A program made the position numbers and the translations under genes. From the IMG/VR virus record IMGVR_UViG_3300047374_000260, positions 1-20,241 of that record: DNA of 20,241 bases; one strand, 5' to 3'. The DNA is from a virus. How positions within the stretch are numbered: the stretch's first letter is position 1; each line of letters begins with the position of its first letter. The notes under the pieces are model-generated. The model ran no database searches and was not told where the DNA came from. It saw only the letters and a program-made list of their open reading frames with translations. This document shows positions 1 through 6,321 of the stretch, in pieces.

Positions 1-146
1 CCCTGAACACTCCTCCATCGGCCCATGCCAGCTGCGTTGCCATTCCCATTCTGAAAGCGGAATACGCGCAACATATTGCCATTCCAACCCCCTGCCCGTT
101 ACGCAACCGTGAAGGTCTTGCTATTGTCATGCCATCTAGTAACTAA
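1..146 (+). CDS. C-terminal fragment of an unidentified protein (5' partial)
   Basis: An open frame enters the window from the left (first full codon at base 3) and ends at the TAA at 144-146, giving 47 residues ending in REGLAIVMPSSN. The other two plus frames close earlier, at base 4 and near base 113. The stop lies 3 bases before the GTG of the methyltransferase gene, the tight spacing seen elsewhere in this operon, which supports a real gene end. I do not recognise the protein; the fragment is rich in Pro, Ala and Ile with two Cys and no clear motif. It could also be chance, as 47 open codons is weak evidence. Confidence 0.45.
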   Translation, partial: LNTPPSAHASCVAIPILKAEYAQHIAIPTPCPLRNREGLAIVMPSSN

Positions 147-149
147 AAA

Positions 150-1391
150 GTGACATCAATCACTTCCTTAGTTGGTGACCATAAAAACGCCAGAAGACGC
201 ACAGACCGCTCTTCTCAGCTAATTAAAGAGTCACTCCAAAAATATGGAGCTGCTCGCTCCATCGTTATTGACGAAGAAAATCGAATCCTTGCCGGTAACG
301 GCACCATCGAAGGTGCTAAAGCCGCTGGCATTAAAAATGTCCGCGTCATCGAAACTGATGGCTCTGAAGTAATCGCCGTCCGCCGCACTGGCCTTTCAGA
401 AGACGAAAAAGTTGGCCTAGCCCTAGCTGATAACCGCACCGCAGACCTATCCGAATGGGATCAGGAGATGCTGCATCAGCTCAGCGAAGAGCACGATATC
501 TCCGACTGGTTCACACAAGAAGACCTTGACGAACTCCTCAGCGTCGACAAGCTCGACCCCGCTGAAGGCAACACTGATCCTGACGACGTACCTGAAACAC
601 CAGAGGATCCAACAACAAAACCCGGTGATCTATGGATCCTTGGCAACCATCGCCTGCTCTGCGGTGATAGCACCAACCCGCAGCACGTTGAACGACTGAT
701 GGATGGCAAGAAGGCTGACATGGTCTTCACCGACCCGCCTTATGGCATGTTTCTTGACACAGATTGGTCAGGCATTCAAGGCAGCATGAAGTCAATGGGT
801 GCCAAGGCAGGCACTTCTGGTAATAAATACAAAAAAGTAATAGGCGACCACGACGATTTCACCCCAGAGCTGATACATACAATCTTTGCCTCTTTCAGTT
901 ACTGCAAAGAGATTTTTGTCTGGGGCGCTGATTATTTTGCAGAGCTGCTCCCTAACAAAAACGATGGCTCATGGCTTGTCTGGGACAAACGGAAAGAATC
1001 TCAAGCGGAAGCCATCGGCGCTGAATTTGAACTGTGTTGGTCTAAATCCAAACATAAAAGGCGAATGCTCCGTCACGATTGGTTTGGGTTCCTTTCTTCC
1101 TCAAATCCAACAGAAGCTCGTAATCGCGTTCATCCAACTCAAAAGCCCACGTCACTCTGTGAAGACGTAATGAGTCAGTGGGGGGAAACAGGTGACATCG
1201 TTGCCGATCTCTACGGCGGATCAGGCACCACGCTTATCGCCTGCGAAAAGACCTCTCGTCACTGCCGAATGATGGAACTAGACCCCGCCTATTGCGATGT
1301 AATAGTCAAGCGCTGGGAAGACTTCACCGGTAACACCGCCGTCTGTGAACCATCGGCTGAGCACTTTCAAGAGGAACAGGAGGTCGCCTGA
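150..1391 (+). CDS. ParB-like / DNA adenine methyltransferase fusion
   Basis: A 413-residue fusion protein. Residues about 3-115 resemble the ParB/sulfiredoxin-like domain that often precedes phage methyltransferases, with AGNGTIEGA (48-56) at the site of the usual GxRR-type motif. An acidic, Pro-rich linker (about 135-158) follows. The methyltransferase then starts at GDLWILGNHRLLCGDS; it has catalytic motif IV DPPY at 195-198, and the AdoMet-binding motif I DLYGGSGTT at 353-361. Motif IV before motif I is the beta-class order, as in N6-adenine or N4-cytosine enzymes; DPPY with this ParB fusion most often goes with adenine. It probably methylates phage DNA to protect it from host nucleases or to mark it near packaging. 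The start is GTG with no clear Shine-Dalgarno sequence. The stop overlaps the next ATG by one base. Target sequence unknown. Confidence 0.93.
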   Translation: MTSITSLVGDHKNARRRTDRSSQLIKESLQKYGAARSIVIDEENRILAGNGTIEGAKAAGIKNVRVIETDGSEVIAVRRTGLSEDEKVGLALADNRTADLSEWDQEMLHQLSEEHDISDWFTQEDLDELLSVDKLDPAEGNTDPDDVPETPEDPTTKPGDLWILGNHRLLCGDSTNPQHVERLMDGKKADMVFTDPPYGMFLDTDWSGIQGSMKSMGAKAGTSGNKYKKVIGDHDDFTPELIHTIFASFSYCKEIFVWGADYFAELLPNKNDGSWLVWDKRKESQAEAIGAEFELCWSKSKHKRRMLRHDWFGFLSSSNPTEARNRVHPTQKPTSLCEDVMSQWGETGDIVADLYGGSGTTLIACEKTSRHCRMMELDPAYCDVIVKRWEDFTGNTAVCEPSAEHFQEEQEVA

Positions 1392-1729
1392 TGGCTGACA
1401 AAAAGAAGCCGAAAGCAAAATCAACCAACGCTGAAAAGGACATGCGGATCAACCGCTTTGCTCGCCTTCTCAGCAATGGCGGCACGCGCTCAGACTGTCT
1501 GCAATACGGCGCAAGCCAGTGGGGGCTTAGCGTTCGCCAGTCTGATCAATACATCCGCTGGGCACGGGATGTCTTAAAAGACGACTGGGAGATCGATCGC
1601 CGTACCTTCACCGCAGAGCTTTTGTCACAGCTCGCTTCCCTTCAGAAAGAGTCTCGCAAGAATGGACAGGGGCATATTGCCCTTGGTTGCATTAACTCAG
1701 CCGCCAAACTTGCTCAGCTAATCCAATGA
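1391..1729 (+). CDS. terS: Terminase small subunit (probable)
   Basis: A 112-residue basic protein with a Lys-rich N-terminus and a helix-turn-helix-like stretch (about residues 24-62, including DCLQYGASQWGLSVRQSDQYIR). A C-terminal helical hairpin (about 73-110) resembles the oligomerisation part of small terminases. The expected role is to recognise the viral packaging site as a ring and hand DNA to TerL. The call rests on the HTH, the size and the position ahead of TerL, with one small gene between. The start is well supported: AGGAGG lies just upstream and the ATG overlaps the preceding TGA (TGATG). It ends in an ATGA overlap with the next gene, so the four genes are probably one translationally coupled operon. 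Confidence 0.72.
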   Translation: MADKKKPKAKSTNAEKDMRINRFARLLSNGGTRSDCLQYGASQWGLSVRQSDQYIRWARDVLKDDWEIDRRTFTAELLSQLASLQKESRKNGQGHIALGCINSAAKLAQLIQ

Positions 1730-1908
1730 CAACTGAACTTACCAACCTTCCTTGTGGCACTGTGCAGATCAAGGTCTGTGAGGACAACATTTGCGCTACA
1801 GGTTGGGTCAGCTCACATCACTTGGTCGGCACCAAAGAGACTCAGCTAAAGGAGTCGCTTAGGCGGGCGGCTTACAACTCATTTATTGAGGAGAAGGCTG
1901 CCGGATGA
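1726..1908 (+). CDS. Small protein between the terminase genes
   Basis: A 60-residue protein I do not recognise. It looks beta-rich at the N-terminus (GTVQIKVCEDNICATGWV) and helical at the C-terminus (KESLRRAAYNSFIEEK). Two cysteines lie five residues apart (CEDNIC). It overlaps the upstream stop by ATGA and its own stop overlaps the TerL ATG in the same way, so it is locked between the two terminase genes and probably translated by coupling. Position suggests a packaging accessory, but nothing in the sequence proves that. It is more likely real than chance because both overlaps are the compact kind used throughout this phage. Confidence 0.7.
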   Translation: MTTELTNLPCGTVQIKVCEDNICATGWVSSHHLVGTKETQLKESLRRAAYNSFIEEKAAG

Positions 1909-3230
1909 GTCTTTTAGATCGGTGCGCAGGCGGTTCAGTTCTTGATCAACCCGTTGCACAGGTTGCGAAATCAAACCTCGTTCCGTTTGCCACCGATCTA
2001 ATTAGTGGGCTGTCTACACCGCAGTCGGAGGTTTATAGCGATCCTTCACGCTTCAAAATGCTCTGTTCAGGGCGGCGCTTTGGTAAGACGCATCTTTGCT
2101 TGGTTCAGTTGATCGTATGGGCTGCAATGAAGACAGGCAGCCTTAACTGGTACATCGCGCCAACTTATAAATCAGCGAAACAGATTGCCTGGCGTCAGCT
2201 CAAGGCAATGGTGCCATCAGAGCTATTCGCGGCAAAGAACGAGGTCGACTTATCAATCGAGCTGGTCAACGGTTCACGCATCGAATTAAAGGGCGGTGAA
2301 TCAGCTGACAACCTTCGTGGCGCCAGCCTTAGCAATGTCGTGCTCGATGAGGCTGCTTATATCCCCCAGGACGCATGGGAGATGGTCATCAGACCAGCCC
2401 TGGCTGATCAACGGGGTTCTGCTTTCTTTATCAGTACGCCAGCGGGCTACAACCACTTTCACGAGATGTGGGAGCAGGCTGCCGAGCTAGAGGACTGGCG
2501 GACCTTCAGCTACAGCACCATCGAGGGTGGCAACGTCCCTCCAGAAGAGGTCGAGCTAGCCCGACGCACCTTGGATGAGCGGACGTTCAAGCAAGAGTTC
2601 CTGGCCAGCTTCGAGACGTTCTCTGGGAGAGTTTTCCCAGAATTCGACGATGCCAACGTCGATGACGTTCAGGACATGGGCGGGCCAATCCTGGTTGGCC
2701 TCGACTTCAACGTCGGAATCATGGCTGGTGTCATCTGCTCCAAGGTCGGCGACACCCTGCATCAGTGGGACGAGATAGCCGTTAAGAACTCGAACACCGA
2801 CGAGGTAGCGCAGATGCTGCGTCAACGCTTCCCTGACCGCCGAATCATCTGTTATCCCGACCCAACAGGTCGGGCACGTAAGACCTCAGCAGCAGGTGCC
2901 ACTGACCATGGGATCCTGCGCAAGTACGGCTTAGAGGTCGTCGCTCCCAAGAGTCCCTGGTCGGTCAAGGACAGGCTCAACGCCACCAACTGGCTCATCT
3001 GCAACGCTGAGGGACAACGTCGCCTCTTTGTCCATCCGCGCTGCAAGAACACGATCAAGGGTTACCGCAGCGTGACCTACAAGGAAGGGGCCGAAGACTT
3101 CGTCGTTGACAAGGATCCGGGGCTTGAGCACTGGATTGACGGCGCTGGGTACCTAATTCTGAGTGCCATGAATCAGGTCAAACCCTGGACGGTGGGCGCT
3201 GGCAAATCACGCGCTGCACAGGTATGGTGA
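1905..3230 (+). CDS. terL: Terminase large subunit (ATPase and nuclease)
   Basis: A 441-residue packaging motor protein. ATPase domain: Walker A CSGRRFGKT at 54-62, Walker B VVLDEA at 145-150 with catalytic E149, and coupling motif STPAG at 177-181. RNase H-like nuclease domain: first acidic residue D267 in GLDFNVG, second D319 in CYPDPTGRA, third probably D412 in HWIDGAGY. All expected catalytic residues are present, so the protein should be active. Length is normal for the family. It translocates DNA into the prohead and cuts concatemers. The ATG overlaps the previous TGA, with a GGAG-type site upstream. It is the last gene before the mixed-strand island, and a hairpin about 130 bases downstream may end its transcript. 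Confidence 0.97.
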   Translation: MSLLDRCAGGSVLDQPVAQVAKSNLVPFATDLISGLSTPQSEVYSDPSRFKMLCSGRRFGKTHLCLVQLIVWAAMKTGSLNWYIAPTYKSAKQIAWRQLKAMVPSELFAAKNEVDLSIELVNGSRIELKGGESADNLRGASLSNVVLDEAAYIPQDAWEMVIRPALADQRGSAFFISTPAGYNHFHEMWEQAAELEDWRTFSYSTIEGGNVPPEEVELARRTLDERTFKQEFLASFETFSGRVFPEFDDANVDDVQDMGGPILVGLDFNVGIMAGVICSKVGDTLHQWDEIAVKNSNTDEVAQMLRQRFPDRRIICYPDPTGRARKTSAAGATDHGILRKYGLEVVAPKSPWSVKDRLNATNWLICNAEGQRRLFVHPRCKNTIKGYRSVTYKEGAEDFVVDKDPGLEHWIDGAGYLILSAMNQVKPWTVGAGKSRAAQVW

Positions 3231-3330
3231 TTCGGCTTAGAAGTTGTGCAGCAGGCGCATCCCCCGGGGGTTTAAGACGCCCTGTCTCCAGCAACAAACA
3301 CCGCAAGGTGAACCCGATCGATTGCCCTAG

Positions 3331-3383
3331 GGCTCTAACGAAAAGACGGGAGCCTTCAGAGCCGCCTTTACGGGCGGCTTTGT
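3331..3383 (+). terminator. Possible terminator after terL, with an overlapping alternative hairpin
   Basis: AGCCGCC (3360-3366) pairs with GGCGGCT (3373-3379) across a 6-base loop, followed by a short T-rich tail (TTTGT). Upstream, GGCTC (3331-3335) can pair with GAGCC (3350-3354), or as GGCTCT with AGAGCC (3358-3363), which would use up the terminator's left arm. The T tract is weak, so termination strength is uncertain. The stem also lies downstream of the minus-strand HNH gene, but no T run follows on that strand. Confidence 0.45.
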
Positions 3384-3388
3384 CGCGA

Positions 3389-3748
3389 CTAGGGCTTTCT
3401 ATGTCTCACGCCATGGCACTTGTGGCATAGGGGCTCTACTGACCACCAAAGGGAATAATCCTCGTGGTGAAAGTGGCCAGCCTGTGCATTGCAATCGCTG
3501 CACTTAAAGACTGACGCCACAGGCCAGATGTGCTGTTGGTGAACGCGCAATCGCACCAAGTTTCGTGCTGCTTCGTGATCAGCATTTCGACGCTTGGACT
3601 CCACCACTTGCGCGTCACGCTTGGCTTTGTTGCGCTTGCGGTACTCCGCGTAATAGCCAGGATTTGCAGCACGCCAACGGCGATGGCGTTCTCTTGCTGC
3701 TTCTGACCTATTACGGCGCTGTTCGTCCGCAATATCCTTGTAGGGCAT
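3389..3748 (-). CDS. HNH-type endonuclease-like protein
   Basis: A 119-residue, strongly basic protein on the strand opposite to the structural genes. The N-terminal half is Arg/Lys-rich (RRNRSEAARERHRRWRA) and the C-terminus has a zinc-binding HNH-like arrangement: KCSDCNAQAGHFHHEDYS, then EPLCHKCHGVRHRK, i.e. CxxC, a HxHH core and CxxCHxxxH. Such proteins are nicking or cutting enzymes. HNH proteins next to terminases take part in cos cleavage in HK97-like phages; others are free-standing homing endonucleases. Opposite orientation and location in an accessory island fit the homing idea slightly better. ATG start; no clear Shine-Dalgarno. A second minus-strand frame over much of the same bases lacks the motif and looks like a shadow. 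Confidence 0.8.
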   Translation of the reverse strand: MPYKDIADEQRRNRSEAARERHRRWRAANPGYYAEYRKRNKAKRDAQVVESKRRNADHEAARNLVRLRVHQQHIWPVASVFKCSDCNAQAGHFHHEDYSLWWSVEPLCHKCHGVRHRKP

Positions 3749-3815
3749 AACTGGTGACTCAGTTGTGACACGGCCAGGGACTGCAATCCGCTGGCCTCTC
3801 CATTATGTCCTGACG

Positions 3816-3844
3816 TTGCGATAACGCGAGCGGAATGGTAATAT
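3816..3844 (+). promoter_or_regulatory. Candidate sigma70-type promoter for the island's plus-strand genes
   Basis: TTGCGA (3816-3821, 4 of 6 to TTGACA), a 17-base spacer, and TAATAT (3839-3844, 4 of 6 to TATAAT). The predicted start would be near 3851, just ahead of the 58-codon ORF at 3869 and the HTH gene at 4049. It lies in the 120-base gap upstream of both this pair and the divergent HNH gene. Assigned by eye only. Confidence 0.4.
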
Positions 3845-3868
3845 GGTGTTGTCGCGAACGACGCGGCT

Positions 3869-4045
3869 GTGAATCCGGTTACGGCGGTCGGACAGATCCC
3901 GAGCCCGCCACCGGTGAAGAATCAGCTCCGCGAGACGCCGCGACACCACGCACCTAGACAACCGATCACGAGAGTCACAGAGGGGCCTCTGGGGGACGCT
4001 GGCCTGGAACCGACGGCCCGTCTCCCGAATTACTTACCCCTCTGA
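3869..4045 (+). CDS. Small proline-rich protein (hypothetical)
   Basis: A 58-codon frame from GTG at 3869 to TGA at 4043-4045. The product begins NPVTAVGQIPSPPPVKNQLR and ends LEPTARLPNYLPL; it is Pro- and Arg-rich, with no transmembrane segment. The frame is closed upstream by a TAA at 3838-3840, with GTG the only usual start. It ends three bases before the ATG of the HTH gene and lies just downstream of a promoter-like sequence, so the two could share a transcript. I do not recognise it. The region is GC-rich, which inflates open frames, so the alternative is a non-coding leader for the HTH gene. Confidence 0.42.
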   Translation: MNPVTAVGQIPSPPPVKNQLRETPRHHAPRQPITRVTEGPLGDAGLEPTARLPNYLPL

Positions 4046-4048
4046 ACA

Positions 4049-4240
4049 ATGACCACCATTACCTGCCTGGTAGCGACGGTGCTGGCCCTGATCACCATCC
4101 CCCTGGTGATCCTGTGGCGCATGTCGCTCACCAAACAACAGAACACCCGACGGCTCGCGTCCAAAGGCTGGACGTGGACACGCATCGGTAATCGTTATGG
4201 CGTCCATCGAACCACAGTGAGGCGCTGGGCTATGGCGTAA
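4049..4240 (+). CDS. Membrane-anchored helix-turn-helix microprotein
   Basis: A 63-residue protein with two clear parts. Residues about 3-24 (TCLVATVLALITIPLVILW) form one hydrophobic transmembrane segment. Residues about 34-63 (RRLASKGWTWTRIGNRYGVHRTTVRRWAMA, split as RRLASKGWTWTR and IGNRYGVHRTTVRRW) are a helix-turn-helix with a good recognition helix (VHRTTVRRW) like resolvase or transposase HTH domains. The combination suggests a DNA-binding domain held at a membrane, on the cytoplasmic side by the positive-inside rule (WRMSLTKQQNTRR follows the segment). The ATG lies 3 bases after the stop of the preceding small ORF. Target and role are unknown; it could regulate the island or tether phage DNA to the membrane. 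It converges on the nblA-like gene. Confidence 0.68.
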   Translation: MTTITCLVATVLALITIPLVILWRMSLTKQQNTRRLASKGWTWTRIGNRYGVHRTTVRRWAMA

Positions 4241-4265
4241 TCACAACACCCCCTCTATGGCTCTC

Positions 4266-4292
4266 GCGTACCTGCACTGATGACAGGTACGC
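4266..4292. repeat. Perfect 9-bp inverted repeat between convergent genes
   Basis: GCGTACCTG (4266-4274) and CAGGTACGC (4284-4292) form a perfect 9-bp stem with a 9-base loop, in the 56-base gap between the convergent HTH gene (ends 4240) and nblA-like gene (ends 4297). No T run follows on either strand, so it is not a classic intrinsic terminator. It may stabilise 3' ends, block convergent transcription, or be an operator for a dimeric regulator. Confidence 0.6.
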
Positions 4293-4296
4293 AAGC

Positions 4297-4479
4297 TCAA
4301 CGGCCTGGAGGCAGCTTCCCCGTGTCCCTCAACAGGCTTTCGTACACCTTCCGCTGAGATATCGTCTGGCTAAACAATCGAATGGCAATTTCCTGAAGCG
4401 TGTATAAATCGGTTGTTCTCATAATCTGCATCTCAAACTTCCTCAATTCAAATTCGCGGGCGAGACCGTAGAGATCCAT
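4297..4479 (-). CDS. nblA: NblA-like phycobilisome degradation protein (auxiliary metabolic gene)
   Basis: A 60-residue protein from ATG at 4479. The N-terminus carries the NblA signature LAREFELRKFE (residues 6-16; cellular forms read LSLEQEFxLRxFE), then a loop and a second helix IAIRLFSQTISQRKVYESLLR (31-51), matching the usual LYxQMMxRExxYxxLLK pattern. The size equals cellular NblA (about 55-65 residues). NblA dimers bind phycobiliproteins and recruit Clp protease, dismantling the phycobilisome antenna. A phage copy would release amino acids or change light harvesting during infection. The frame extends eight codons further to a TTG at 4503, but ATG gives the family length; neither has a strong Shine-Dalgarno. 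It sits on the minus strand, divergent from portal by 47 bases, so it probably has its own promoter and expression timing. Confidence 0.85.
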   Translation of the reverse strand: MDLYGLAREFELRKFEMQIMRTTDLYTLQEIAIRLFSQTISQRKVYESLLRDTGKLPPGR

Positions 4480-4526
4480 AAAAAACGCGCGATTTAGAAT
4501 CAAGCTTATTCATGGTGAGATAGGCC

Positions 4527-6137
4527 GTGCCAGACAATCGCGCATATCCGTCTGGAATTTATGGCCCTGGCTATGGCCCACCTGATGACTTAGCGACAAT
4601 GGATCGCGATGCCGCAGCGGGTAATGACCCGTCGTGGTTGTCTGGCCCATACCTGGAGATGTCTGAGCGTTGGCAGCCGATGCTCGTATGCATGGGCGGC
4701 ACTCAAGCATTCCGTGAGAATGCTGGCGCTTTATTGCCAATCGAACCCAAAGAAGACGAAGCAGCGTGGAAGCGACGGGTTAGTCATGCTGTCCTGTCAC
4801 CCTTCACGATGCGCATTGCTGACCAGGCCGCTGGCTTGATCATGCGAAAGCCAATTCAACTGGAACCGCAGGAAGAGGGCGGTGAGGTTGATGAATACTG
4901 GTCAGAGTGGATTAAGGACGTCGACGGCTATGGAACTGACCTTGATGCTTTTGCTCGTCGTGTTGTCCTTAACTCTTTACTTCTCGGACACAGCGCAGTC
5001 CTGGTTGATTTTCCAAGTACGGAACCTGCGGAAAACCTTCTCCAGGAACGTCAGCTGGGTTTGCGGCCTTATTTCCTGGAAGTACGGGCGGATCAAATAC
5101 TGGGCTGGCGTAAGGAAGCGGACTCGCCGCTTGCGCCAATCAATCAAATAAGGATTAGCGAGTACGTCACTGAAGCCGTCGGCATGTTTGGTGACAAGGC
5201 CGTTCACCAAATCAGAGTCCTTGAACGTGGGGCCTGGTCAATCTGGCGTAAGGGTGAAGACGGCTGGGCCCTGTACCAACAGGGATCCACCTCTTTGCCT
5301 GTTATTCCCCTGGCGGTCACTTACAGCAACAAAGTGAGTGAGCTATTGAGCACTCCGCCGCTGCTACCGCTGGCAAACCTCAACATTCTCCACGCCCAAC
5401 GGCAGGCAGATTTGCAGCACGCTCTCCACGTTGCTGCTCTCCCCGTTATGTACCTCAAGGCGTATGAGGACACGGATAACGAGATCGCGTTGTCTGCCAA
5501 TAGCGCCATTTTGCTGCCTGAAAACGGTGAGGTTGGCTATGCCGAACCAGCCAGCAGCGCTTTCGACAGTCAGCAGAACTTCATCACCGAGATGGAGAAC
5601 CAGATGCGCAACCTGGGCATCTCAACCCTGTTCAGCCAGACCTACGTCGGCGAGACAGCAGAGGCCAAGGCAATGGATCGCAGTGATAGCGATTCAATGC
5701 TGTCAGTGGTGTCTCAAGACCTTGAGAACGCTTTGCAAAATGCCATTGATATGGCTGCAACGTATGTCGGCATTGAAGCCCCGAAGGTTTGCGTCAGCCG
5801 TGACTTTGACCTGCAAAAGCTGGATGGCGCCCAGGTTGGCCAATACATGAGCATGTGGACTCAAGGGGCGATTACGCATCAGACCCTGCTGGAAATTTTG
5901 TCCCGTGGTGAAATCCTTCCTGAGATTGATGTTGAGTCGGAAATTGAATTGATTGAGCAGGAAAAACTCAAGGGCCTTGAACTCCAGGCCGAGCTTGGTT
6001 TACCTGGCCCTGAAGACGAAGAAAGTGAAGAGGAGGATGCTGCAGAAGCTAATTCCGACGGCGACCAAGAGTCCGAAACTCCACAGGAAAGGGCCCGTAG
6101 GCTACGGGAACAATCTGACGAAGAAGACGACGAATGA
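4527..6137 (+). CDS. Portal protein (DUF4055-type)
   Basis: A 536-residue protein. The N-terminal half, with SWLSGPYLEMSERW, AFRENAGALLP and HAVLSPFTMRIADQAAGLIMRKP, is characteristic of the DUF4055 portal family. A long central region (HAQRQADLQHALHVAALPV) precedes the helical C-terminal part (NFITEMENQMRNLG, MLSVVSQDLENAL). The tail (about 495-536) is extremely acidic (EDEESEEEDAAE). Portals form the dodecameric ring through which DNA enters and leaves the head and to which TerL and the connectors bind. The start is GTG, since the ATG at 4512 hits a stop after two codons; GGTGAGATAGG upstream is a weak ribosome site. Its last codons overlap the next small gene. It follows the accessory island rather than TerL directly. 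Confidence 0.93.
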   Translation: MPDNRAYPSGIYGPGYGPPDDLATMDRDAAAGNDPSWLSGPYLEMSERWQPMLVCMGGTQAFRENAGALLPIEPKEDEAAWKRRVSHAVLSPFTMRIADQAAGLIMRKPIQLEPQEEGGEVDEYWSEWIKDVDGYGTDLDAFARRVVLNSLLLGHSAVLVDFPSTEPAENLLQERQLGLRPYFLEVRADQILGWRKEADSPLAPINQIRISEYVTEAVGMFGDKAVHQIRVLERGAWSIWRKGEDGWALYQQGSTSLPVIPLAVTYSNKVSELLSTPPLLPLANLNILHAQRQADLQHALHVAALPVMYLKAYEDTDNEIALSANSAILLPENGEVGYAEPASSAFDSQQNFITEMENQMRNLGISTLFSQTYVGETAEAKAMDRSDSDSMLSVVSQDLENALQNAIDMAATYVGIEAPKVCVSRDFDLQKLDGAQVGQYMSMWTQGAITHQTLLEILSRGEILPEIDVESEIELIEQEKLKGLELQAELGLPGPEDEESEEEDAAEANSDGDQESETPQERARRLREQSDEEDDE

Positions 6138-6283
6138 TGGACATTTTGCAAAGCCCAGTGTTTTGGATCATCGTCACTGCCTGCAGTGAAATCATCGGCA
6201 TGAATAAAAGGCTGAAGGACAACTCAATCATTGAGCTAGTGCTTCATGTCCTGATGGCCCTCAAGCCAAAGGGCAAAAACTAG
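6134..6283 (+). CDS. Small single-span membrane protein
   Basis: A 49-codon frame starting ATG ATG at 6134, overlapping the portal TGA (AATGATGG), and ending in TAG at 6281-6283. Residues 8-22 (PVFWIIVTACSEIIG) look like a short membrane helix, followed by a basic stretch (MNKRLKDN), a second amphipathic or hydrophobic segment (SIIELVLHVLMAL) and a basic tail (KPKGKN). The overlap with portal and the protein-like composition support a real gene. I do not recognise a family. A holin-like or membrane-associated virion accessory is possible, but two weak hydrophobic segments do not decide it. Confidence 0.68.
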   Translation: MMDILQSPVFWIIVTACSEIIGMNKRLKDNSIIELVLHVLMALKPKGKN

Positions 6284-6321
6284 GCCGATTATCATCAGGC
6301 AATCGTTACGCTTTTGATCCC

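Noticed and set aside
120-130. GCTATTGTCAT occurs here and again at 14430-14440
   Set aside because: An 11-base match is expected by chance many times in 20 kb, and the first copy is inside a coding frame.
3261-3270. CCCCCGGGGG palindrome after terL
   Set aside because: A loop-less 10-base palindrome cannot form a normal hairpin, and no second copy or partner site was found.
3224-3430. 68-codon plus-strand frame overlapping the end of terL
   Set aside because: Arg/Pro-rich product with no domain; it covers the hairpins after terL and runs into the HNH gene on the other strand. It looks like a chance open frame.
3436-3786. 116-codon minus-strand frame overlapping the HNH gene
   Set aside because: The zinc-ligand pattern and basic N-terminus are in the other minus frame; this one shows no motif.
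3841-4040. GC-rich stretch considered as a structured RNA or tRNA-like element
   Set aside because: No acceptor stem, T-loop consensus or other recognisable RNA pattern; an open frame and promoter-like site explain it as well.
4480-4503. TTG start adding eight residues to the nblA-like gene
   Set aside because: The ATG at 4479 gives the family's usual length and the added residues (ILNRAFF) match no NblA feature; kept as an alternative only.
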